From positions 2,636-11,703 of the forward strand of contig DKBB01000104.1 in NCBI GenBank assembly GCA_002451015.1: a DNA stretch of 9,068 bases. The letters are read 5' to 3'. Numbering within the stretch: position 1 is the stretch's first letter; every line of letters begins with the position of its first letter. The notes beneath the pieces were generated by a model. The model saw only the letters and a program-made list of their open reading frames with translations, did not search any database and was not told the origin of the DNA. Origin of the DNA: Acidobacteria bacterium UBA6911. GTDB lineage: Bacteria; Acidobacteriota; UBA6911. Both the position numbers and the translations under genes were made by a program. Positions 1 through 6,356 of the stretch are shown here, one piece after another.

Positions 1-1572
1 GAGCCGATTCCGGGGATTGATTATGAATATGCTCTTTATAAGCGGTTTATACCCGAAATCACCCTGGAGGAAGTCAACCGCGTGGGACGGGACTGGATCC
101 AAAACTCCAACCGCGTTGTACTACTCACCGGGCCTGACAAGGAAGATCTCAAAATGCCGAGTGAAGGTGAACTGGCTGCCGTTTTGGATTCCATTAACGA
201 TATCCAGATTGCCCCCTATGTCGATACCGTAACCGACCAACCTCTGTTGGCCCATAAACCCGAAGGCGGGAAGATTCTCCTCACTCGAGCACTCGAGGGC
301 GACATCATGGAGTGGACGCTGGCGAATGGGATAAAAGTGGTATTGAAGGTTACGGATTTTGATGAGGATCAGGTCCTTTTCACCGGTTTCAGCCCGGGAG
401 GAACCTCGCTCGCCAGCGATGAAGATTACGTGTCGGCCAGCAACGCATCGTCTTTGATATCCAGCAGCGGTATCGGAGAGTTCGATATGATCGAACTGCG
501 CAAACTGTTGGCGGGCAAGGTCGCCAATGCCACTCCCTTTATTTCGACCTACGAGGAAGGCATAAGCGGGGGGGCATCTCTAAAGGACCTGGAAACGATG
601 TTCCAGCTGATCTATATGCGGTTTATTGCTCCTCGTGCCGACGATACGCTGTATCAATTGTGGATGACCCAGAGCCGCCAGGCGATTGAAAACCGTGAAG
701 CTATTCCAATGACGGTGTTCAATGATGCCTTCACGCGCATCATGACACAGAATCATCCCCGCCTGCGCCCTCCGACGATTGAAATGCTGGAGAAGAGCGA
801 CCTGAAAAAATCGCTTGCCTTCTATAAGGACCGATTCGCCGACGCAGACGATTTCATCTTCGTGTTTGTCGGTAGCCTTGATCTTGCGCAGATCAAGCCT
901 CTGGTCGAAAGGTATCTGGGGGCTTTGCCGGCGACCGATCGTGAAGAGACATGGCGGGATATCGGCGTTCGTGCTCCAAAGGGAGTGATAAATGGAAAAG
1001 TTTATAAAGGGACGGAACCTCAAAGCCAGACACGAATAGCGTTTACGGGTCCGTTTCATTACGGGAAGCAGTCGGAACGCACCCGAATCCGAGCTTTAGC
1101 CATGACGATGGAAACCCGATTGCGCGACATCGTACGGGAGGAACTCGGAGCGACTTACAGCATCAACGTGTCTGCAAGTACCTCCTGGCTTCCGAAGGAA
1201 ACATATACGATTACCATCAGTTTCGGATCCGATCCGGAACGTGTAGATGAATTGGTGCGTACGATACTGGATGAAATAGAGGACCTGAAGAAACACGGGC
1301 CGACAGCACAACAGGTTTCGGATACGCGTGAAGCACTGCGGAGATCATTCGAAACATCCCTTAAGCAAAACCGTAGTTACATTGGGCAGTTGGCCGTCGA
1401 CTATCGAAGAGGGGATGTGCCGGGAGAGAGTCTCCGAACCTTCCCGTCCTCGGTCAAGAAACTGACTCCCGCTTCAATCCGGGCGGCCGCCCGGAAATAC
1501 TTTAATATGGGAAACAGGATCTGTGTGACGCTGATGCCGGAAAAGGCGGCTCAAACATCGCATGAAAAGTGA
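1..1572 (+). CDS. M16 family peptidase (PqqL-like), C-terminal half, 5' end outside the window
   Basis: The reading frame is open from the first base and ends at TGA 1570-1572, giving 523 visible residues; the true start lies upstream. M16 proteins of the PqqL/zinc-protease type are about 900-950 residues with four repeated modules. The visible part matches the end of the second module and the last two. Around residues 105-140 a new module begins (WTLANGIKVVLKV, then SPGGTSLAS). The final module carries the family signature REELGATYSINV (about residues 379-390) and ends VTLMPE. The HxxEH zinc site belongs to the N-terminal module and cannot be seen; the third module shows no HxxEH of its own, as is usual for non-catalytic modules. 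Such proteins are normally periplasmic or envelope-associated, but any signal peptide would be upstream. No link with the downstream lysine genes is apparent. The family call is firm; the substrate is unknown. Confidence 0.9.
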   Translation, partial: EPIPGIDYEYALYKRFIPEITLEEVNRVGRDWIQNSNRVVLLTGPDKEDLKMPSEGELAAVLDSINDIQIAPYVDTVTDQPLLAHKPEGGKILLTRALEGDIMEWTLANGIKVVLKVTDFDEDQVLFTGFSPGGTSLASDEDYVSASNASSLISSSGIGEFDMIELRKLLAGKVANATPFISTYEEGISGGASLKDLETMFQLIYMRFIAPRADDTLYQLWMTQSRQAIENREAIPMTVFNDAFTRIMTQNHPRLRPPTIEMLEKSDLKKSLAFYKDRFADADDFIFVFVGSLDLAQIKPLVERYLGALPATDREETWRDIGVRAPKGVINGKVYKGTEPQSQTRIAFTGPFHYGKQSERTRIRALAMTMETRLRDIVREELGATYSINVSASTSWLPKETYTITISFGSDPERVDELVRTILDEIEDLKKHGPTAQQVSDTREALRRSFETSLKQNRSYIGQLAVDYRRGDVPGESLRTFPSSVKKLTPASIRAAARKYFNMGNRICVTLMPEKAAQTSHEK

Positions 1573-1723
1573 CGAAACAAACAAGTTTTCCGAGACTTTT
1601 AAGAATTATCCAAACCATTGAATTTGAAAATATTCCCAGGTCATCTTCACGAAATACTTTTCTACAATCCTCTTCAACTTTCGAAATTCCTCGATTGAAC
1701 AACCGGCTCTATAAGAACTATCT

Positions 1724-1751
1724 TTGTCAATGATAGAATAAAGGGTATAGG
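1724..1751 (+). promoter_or_regulatory. Candidate promoter for the lysine-degradation genes
   Basis: The 223-base gap after the peptidase gene is AT-rich and contains no credible gene. It holds TTGTCA (1724-1729), 16 bases, then TATAGG (1746-1751), a moderate sigma70-like pair 45 bases before the ATG at 1796. An alternative reading is TATCTTTG (1719-1726), which fits the Bacteroidota -7 pattern TAnnTTTG, with TTG 21 bases upstream at 1695-1697. The two readings overlap, and neither can be preferred without knowing the phylum. Confidence 0.3.
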
Positions 1752-1795
1752 GCTTTAAAAAACTTACTCTCATTTCTTATTCGGGAGAGGTAGCT

Positions 1796-3334
1796 ATGCA
1801 ATTTCTTCAGAAGCTGGGAATAGAAAAAAATAATTGCGGCGCCTGTACCGGCAGTAAATGGCATATGTCAGAAGCCGGAGAAGTGCTCGAGATCATTTCG
1901 CCTGTGGACAGCAAACAGATCGCCTCTGTCAGAGTGGTAACAAAAAAGGAATATGAGACCGTAATCCGTACTGCCGTGAAGGTATCCCTCGATTGGCAGA
2001 AGGTGCCGGCGCCTAAACGGGGTGAAATCGTCCGCCAGATCGGATTGAGGCTTCGCGATAACAAGGAGAATCTCGGCAGGCTGGTTTCCTATGAAATGGG
2101 AAAATCCCTGCAGGAAGGCCTGGGCGAGGTGCAGGAAATGATCGACATCTGCGATTTCGCCGTCGGACAGTCACGCATGCTATATGGATTAACCATGCAT
2201 TCAGAACGCGAAAATCACCGGATGTACGAACAGTATCACCCACGGGGAGTGGTCGGAATCATCACAGCTTTCAACTTTCCGGTTGCTGTATGGGCCTGGA
2301 ACGCCATGATCGCGGCTGTATGCGGCAATGTGTGTATATGGAAACCCGCCCCACAAGTTCCACTTTCGGCAATCGCTACCCAGAAGATCCTCGGCAAGGT
2401 CCTGGAAGAAAACGACCTGCCCGAAGGCATCTTTTCTCTTCTCGCCGGGGACGGCCCGGTTATAGGCGAATCGCTAGTCAATGATTCCCGTATTCCCCTC
2501 ATCTCCTTTACCGGATCCGTGCCTGTGGGCCGTCGTGTGGCCGAGGCAACCGCCAGGCGCCTGGCCAAATCTATTCTTGAACTGAGCGGCAACAACGCGA
2601 TTATTCTGACCGAACACGCCGATCTCCAGATTGCCCTTCCGGCTGTAGTTTTCGGGGCGGTGGGTACTGCCGGGCAACGCTGTACGACGACCCGGCGTCT
2701 TATTATTCATGATGCGGTTTACGATAAGGTCAAATCTGCACTTATCGGGGCGTATCAATGCCTGCGTATAGGGAATCCCCTGGACGAAAAAAACCATGTC
2801 GGTCCTCTAATTTCGGTGGACGCAGTAACTGCTTTCCGTCAGGCCCTCGAAGCGGTTCAGGCTCAAGGCGGCCGGATCCTTTACGGAGGTGAGAACCTGT
2901 CGGGACCGGGATACGAATCGGGTTGCTATGTTGTTCCCGCTCTGGTGGAGGCGGAAAACGATTTTCCCATCGTCCAGGTCGAAACCTTCGGTCCCATCCT
3001 TTATCTGATCCGTTATCGGGGAAACGTTTCCAACGCCATTGCAATTCAGAATGACGTGAAGCAGGGACTTTCTTCCGCCATTTTCACTACCAATATGCGC
3101 CAGGCTGAAAAGTTCCTTTCCAATGCCGGTTCAGATTGCGGCATCGCTAATGTTAATATTGGCACATCCGGTGCGGAAATCGGAGGGGCGTTCGGCGGTG
3201 AGAAGGATACCGGCGGCGGGCGGGAATCCGGTTCCGATGCCTGGAAGGCCTATATGCGACGCCAGACCGTCACCATCAATTACGGAACCGAGATGCCCCT
3301 GGCCCAGGGCATTAAATTTGATTTGAATATCTGA
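1796..3334 (+). CDS. amaB: ALDH7-type alpha-aminoadipic semialdehyde / piperideine-6-carboxylate dehydrogenase
   Basis: This 512-residue NAD(P)-dependent aldehyde dehydrogenase oxidises 2-aminoadipate 6-semialdehyde (in equilibrium with piperideine-6-carboxylate) to L-2-aminoadipate in the cytoplasm. Visible motifs are the TAFNFP segment with N160, K183 in the IWKPAP segment, FTGS at 238-241, the general base E262 in LELSG, the nucleophile C296 in GQRCTT, and ETFGP at 396-400. The ALDH7 subclass is shown by GEVQE (110-114) and by R295 just before the nucleophile; in human ALDH7A1 the matching Glu and Arg hold the amino-acid end of the substrate. The C-terminal stretch GAFGGEKDTGGGRESGSDAW and the ending LAQGIKF are almost as in antiquitin. 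The start ATG has GGGAGAGG (1783-1790) five bases upstream. It lies 48 bases before the lysine 6-aminotransferase gene, which supplies its substrate, so co-transcription is likely. The symbol follows the Pseudomonas enzyme. The CGAC pair of cysteines near residues 14-17 has no role I can assign. Confidence 0.95.
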   Translation: MQFLQKLGIEKNNCGACTGSKWHMSEAGEVLEIISPVDSKQIASVRVVTKKEYETVIRTAVKVSLDWQKVPAPKRGEIVRQIGLRLRDNKENLGRLVSYEMGKSLQEGLGEVQEMIDICDFAVGQSRMLYGLTMHSERENHRMYEQYHPRGVVGIITAFNFPVAVWAWNAMIAAVCGNVCIWKPAPQVPLSAIATQKILGKVLEENDLPEGIFSLLAGDGPVIGESLVNDSRIPLISFTGSVPVGRRVAEATARRLAKSILELSGNNAIILTEHADLQIALPAVVFGAVGTAGQRCTTTRRLIIHDAVYDKVKSALIGAYQCLRIGNPLDEKNHVGPLISVDAVTAFRQALEAVQAQGGRILYGGENLSGPGYESGCYVVPALVEAENDFPIVQVETFGPILYLIRYRGNVSNAIAIQNDVKQGLSSAIFTTNMRQAEKFLSNAGSDCGIANVNIGTSGAEIGGAFGGEKDTGGGRESGSDAWKAYMRRQTVTINYGTEMPLAQGIKFDLNI

Positions 3335-3370
3335 TTTAAAGAGCCGACTGTTTATCGAAATTCCTTTTTT

Positions 3371-3380
3371 AAAGGAGGTG
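3371..3380 (+). promoter_or_regulatory. Strong ribosome binding site fixing the GTG start of lat
   Basis: AAAGGAGGTG is a near-perfect anti-16S match. Its AGGAGG core ends four bases before the GTG at 3383. No other start codon sits at a suitable distance, so this site decides the non-ATG start. It lies wholly in the 48-base gap after the dehydrogenase, consistent with independent translation of each gene on one transcript. Confidence 0.8.
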
Positions 3381-3382
3381 CT

Positions 3383-4699
3383 GTGATTGCGGCCCATGAC
3401 GTAAAACAAATTCTCTCTCGCCATATTCTTACCGAAGGCTTCGACATGATCCTCGACCTGGACAGATCGGAAGGATCCCTGTTTGTGGATCAGCGCAACG
3501 GGGACCGATATCTTGATTTCTTCAGCATGTATGCCAGCATGGCTGTAGGCTACAATCACCCGGACTTGATGGCTGCTCGCGACGAACTGGGTCGCCTGGC
3601 GGTCATCAAGCCGTCCAATTCCGATATCTACACCCAGGCTATGGCGGAATTCGTAGAAACCTATTCCAGGATCGGCATACCCGGGTATCTCCCGCATGCC
3701 TTTTTCGTCGAAGGCGGAACGCTGGCGGTGGAAAATGCGCTCAAGACGGCTTTTGATTGGAAGACCAGGAAAAACCTCAGAAACGGCAAAAGGAAGATCC
3801 TGGGCAACAGTGTTATCCATTTTCGCCAGGCGTTTCACGGCCGCAGCGGCTATTCTCTTTCCTTGACCAACACCTTTGATGGCCGTAAGACCCGGTATTT
3901 CCCCAGGTTTCACTGGCCGCTGGTTATCAATCCGAAAATCACATTTCCCCTGGACGAGCATAACCTTGAAAAAGTGCAGGCCCTGGAACGGCAGGCCCTT
4001 CGGAAAATCGAGACAATCGTTCGCCGGGAAGGTCCGGAGACGGCAGCCATTATTATCGAACCGATTCAGGGAGAGGGGGGAGACAATCATTTCCGTTCCG
4101 AGTTTTTCCGGGAACTGCGCATGATTTGCGATGAATTCGATATTTTGTTGATTTTTGATGAGATCCAGAGCGGTGTCGGGTTGACCGGAAAATTCTGGGC
4201 GCATGAACACTTCGACGTACGGCCGGATATTCTTTCTTTCGGGAAGAAAATCCAGGTTTGCGGCATCCTGGCCTCCGCCCGTCTGGACGAGATTGAAAAC
4301 AACGTCTTCAGGGAAAAAAGCCGTATCAGTTCCACTTTCGGAGGCGGGCTTATCGACATGGTACGCAGCACCCATATCTTGCGTATTATCGAAAAAGAGA
4401 ATTTGGTAGAAAACGCCCGTGTTCAGGGTGAAGTTCTGCTGGGCGGGATTCGGGAACTAGCCGGGGAATTTCCCGACCTGGTTTCCAATCCTCGAGGTTG
4501 TGGCCTGATGTGTGCTTTCGATGCACCGGATAGCGAAACCCGGGACCGGATAATCCGAGCCCTGGTGCGGGATAAGCTCCTTATCGTAGGGTGCGGAGTC
4601 AGGGGCATCCGTTTCCGGCCCCACCTGATTATCAGCGAGGATGAAATAAAATACGGTCTGAAAATCATCCGGAATGTCCTGAAAGAGAGACGTTTTTAA
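3383..4699 (+). CDS. lat: L-lysine 6-aminotransferase (PLP-dependent, class III)
   Basis: This 438-residue enzyme transfers the epsilon-amino group of L-lysine to 2-oxoglutarate, giving allysine (which cyclises to piperideine-6-carboxylate) and glutamate. Class III aminotransferase features are clear: FFVEGGTLAVENALKTAFDW (107-126), FHGRSGYSLSLTNT (151-164), EPIQGEGGDNHF (226-237), the cofactor aspartate D259 in IFDEIQSG, the Schiff-base lysine in FGKKIQVCG (one of K288/K289), and STFGGG (317-322) for the PLP phosphate. These segments and the ending of the form RGCGLMCAF...RFRP match the Mycobacterium tuberculosis lysine aminotransferase (Lat) as I remember it, rather than ornithine or 4-aminobutyrate aminotransferases; the length is also typical. 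Translation starts at GTG behind a strong ribosome binding site. The adjacent ALDH7 dehydrogenase performs the next reaction, which strongly supports the assignment. Confidence 0.95.
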   Translation: MIAAHDVKQILSRHILTEGFDMILDLDRSEGSLFVDQRNGDRYLDFFSMYASMAVGYNHPDLMAARDELGRLAVIKPSNSDIYTQAMAEFVETYSRIGIPGYLPHAFFVEGGTLAVENALKTAFDWKTRKNLRNGKRKILGNSVIHFRQAFHGRSGYSLSLTNTFDGRKTRYFPRFHWPLVINPKITFPLDEHNLEKVQALERQALRKIETIVRREGPETAAIIIEPIQGEGGDNHFRSEFFRELRMICDEFDILLIFDEIQSGVGLTGKFWAHEHFDVRPDILSFGKKIQVCGILASARLDEIENNVFREKSRISSTFGGGLIDMVRSTHILRIIEKENLVENARVQGEVLLGGIRELAGEFPDLVSNPRGCGLMCAFDAPDSETRDRIIRALVRDKLLIVGCGVRGIRFRPHLIISEDEIKYGLKIIRNVLKERRF

Positions 4700-4729
4700 A
4701 GCTGAATCTGAATTCCGGCTGCGGAGAAT

Positions 4730-4769
4730 GGAGGGAAGATCCCCTGGAGTTTTCTTCCCGTTGACCTCC
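4730..4769 (+). other. Potential RNA hairpins between lat and the next gene
   Basis: The 140-base gap after lat contains GGGAAGA (4733-4739) that can pair with TCTTCCC (4753-4759), leaving a 13-base loop. An overlapping, mutually exclusive stem can form between GGAGG (4730-4734) and CCTCC (4765-4769). There is no T-run after either, so a classic intrinsic terminator is unlikely. It could be an mRNA-stability or processing element, or chance. I found no convincing new promoter in the gap, so the third gene may still be read through from upstream. Confidence 0.25.
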
Positions 4770-4839
4770 TCGGGGAAAAAGCCCGCCAACGAGTTTCTAT
4801 GTTGAGATATTACGCAAATGAGCGCAGGGGAGAACGATT

Positions 4840-6192
4840 ATGAAAAACAAGAATGGGTTTGATTGGGAACGCCGCCCGGAGGTTGAATCGTTTTTTTCCC
4901 GTTCTCTGGGTATTTATCTCAGGAAAAACAGTCTTCTGGCGGAATTTGAGAAAAAATTTGTCCGGCAAGCCAGTTCCGGAATGCTCAACTGGATGGACCA
5001 TATTCTACTAGAGGACTCAAACGGGATCCGTGAAGAACTGGACGGCCTTGGATTTGAACGGCAGCAGGATACAGAGGTTTACGCGTATTATCACCCGGGA
5101 GTTTTACTGCCGTCTGTACTGTTAGTCGGCAATCCCGCCGGGGTCTCTCCAGGAGTTGCCCTAAGGGTTGAAAGCATCGAGGATTTTCTCAAGGCTAACA
5201 GCCTGCAGGCTGCTGTCGAAGGTGCGGCCCTTTCTCCCTTCCGCCGGTCATGCATTGATGTGCAACAAGGGACATCATTGTGGGTAGTCGAGCGTAGGGG
5301 GACCCGAAACTTTGATCCGATTTATCCGAAAGAAGAATATTTTCAGGAGTATGAACAGGGTATTGCAAGCTGGACGAACCTTCCGCGCAATGAAGAAGAT
5401 GAGGAAAAAATTTACCGTGAGATGGGCCGGACTGCAGCAAATCTTGTCCATAAGCTTGGTGGCGGGTTGGCTGCCCATATTGTCTGCCTCTGCGAGCGCG
5501 ACTACTGGCTATCCCGGAATCTTGCGGGTCGGTTACAGAAAAAACGGCAGGACGCGCTGGGCGTTGGCTGGGCGAATCATGATCATCATACTTTTCGCAG
5601 TTCGCGGCGTAATTTCTCAAAACTTATCAATCTGTTCCTGCAGCTCGGTTTTCATAAACGGGAGCGTTTTTACGCCGGCAGGGAAGCCGGTTGGGGCGCA
5701 CAGGTCATGGAACACACCGAGGCGGGACTCGTTCTTTTCCTTGATGTCGACCTGGATCCGGAAGAAATCGACATTGATTTCTCCACCCGGGACCTTGAAG
5801 AGCGTGAAACGCTGGGTACCGTCGGCCTGTGGTGTGCGCTTCACGGGGATTCCATCCTTGAAGCAGGGATGCACCATCTGGCGGCGCGGTTCGATTTCGA
5901 GCGACTTATCGAGGATATCGCAGAACAGGGCGTTCGTTTCATGGATCCCTTCAGCAATTTTCCTTACCTCCATCAGGCTTTCAGTATCGCGGAAACTTGG
6001 AAGGTTGATCCATCGAGAGTACGGAAGCTGCTTCTTGAAAATCTGATCAGCGAGCAACAGGGGAAAAAATTCCTCGACCGTGGATCGGTGGGGAGCCACA
6101 TGGAAAACATTGAGCGAAGGGAAGGATACAAGGGGTTCAACAAGAAAAACGTCAGCGCCATCATCCGGGGGACGGACCCAAGGAAGAACTGA
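4840..6192 (+). CDS. Divergent VOC-fold protein resembling DUF1338/HglS (2-oxoadipate dioxygenase/decarboxylase-like), internally duplicated
   Basis: This is a 450-residue cytoplasmic-looking protein with no signal peptide or membrane segment. The start ATG follows AGGGGAG (4826-4832). The C-terminal half resembles short DUF1338 proteins in order and spacing. NHDHHTFRS (247-255) matches their NDHIAFRT metal-ligand motif. LGF and FYAGREAGWG are followed by FLDVDL (300-305), in place of FISEL. GMHHLAARF (343-351) lies where the second His motif NHFTV is expected, and YKGFNKKNVSAIIRGTD (430-446) corresponds to the usual C-terminal YxGF...IFESTD. The likely metal ligands are H249 and H346; I cannot assign the third (Glu). 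The N-terminal half repeats the pattern more weakly: MDHI (H54), LGFE, HPGVLLPSV, and VVERRG (E151). HglS enzymes convert 2-oxoadipate to D-2-hydroxyglutarate. Its place after lat and the ALDH7 gene fits a late step in lysine catabolism. The fold relation is from remembered motifs; the reaction is inference. It could instead be another metal-dependent VOC dioxygenase or isomerase. Confidence 0.6.
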   Translation: MKNKNGFDWERRPEVESFFSRSLGIYLRKNSLLAEFEKKFVRQASSGMLNWMDHILLEDSNGIREELDGLGFERQQDTEVYAYYHPGVLLPSVLLVGNPAGVSPGVALRVESIEDFLKANSLQAAVEGAALSPFRRSCIDVQQGTSLWVVERRGTRNFDPIYPKEEYFQEYEQGIASWTNLPRNEEDEEKIYREMGRTAANLVHKLGGGLAAHIVCLCERDYWLSRNLAGRLQKKRQDALGVGWANHDHHTFRSSRRNFSKLINLFLQLGFHKRERFYAGREAGWGAQVMEHTEAGLVLFLDVDLDPEEIDIDFSTRDLEERETLGTVGLWCALHGDSILEAGMHHLAARFDFERLIEDIAEQGVRFMDPFSNFPYLHQAFSIAETWKVDPSRVRKLLLENLISEQQGKKFLDRGSVGSHMENIERREGYKGFNKKNVSAIIRGTDPRKN

Positions 6193-6287
6193 AGGATAGG
6201 GGATAAATCAAAATGATCTCTTAAAGAAACGTGGATTTCATTAAATGATTTAACGGCGCTTTTCTCTTCCCAAAATACGCATTTCTT

Positions 6288-6311
6288 CCCTATGACCACT
6301 CGATCGTAGGG
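6288..6311. terminator. Possible bidirectional hairpin between convergent genes
   Basis: CCCTATGA (6288-6295) pairs with TCGTAGGG (6304-6311), giving eight pairs including one G-T wobble and an 8-base loop. It lies in the 164-base gap between the 3' ends of the DUF1338-like gene and the AOR gene, where a shared terminator would be expected. Neither strand has a following T-run, so termination by this hairpin alone is doubtful. No other better hairpin was seen in the gap. Confidence 0.3.
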
Positions 6312-6356
6312 CAAGGCTCGGACAAATTATTTATCCTTCCGTAACGAACCCGCCGT

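Noticed and set aside
1681..3365. The 11-base match TCGAAATTCCT at 1681-1691 and 3355-3365, upstream of the ALDH7 and lat genes
   Set aside because: Several 11-base matches are expected by chance in a 9-kb window, and the positions relative to the two start codons differ greatly.
3131..4375. A 414-codon open frame on the minus strand, opposite lat and the end of the dehydrogenase gene
   Set aside because: It lies wholly opposite two well-identified enzymes, its translation resembles no family I know, and no ribosome binding site decides its start; it is an antisense shadow.
5312..6046. A 244-codon plus-strand frame inside the DUF1338-like gene
   Set aside because: It overlaps the main frame in another phase, has no recognisable motif, and the main frame carries the family signatures and the good ribosome binding site.
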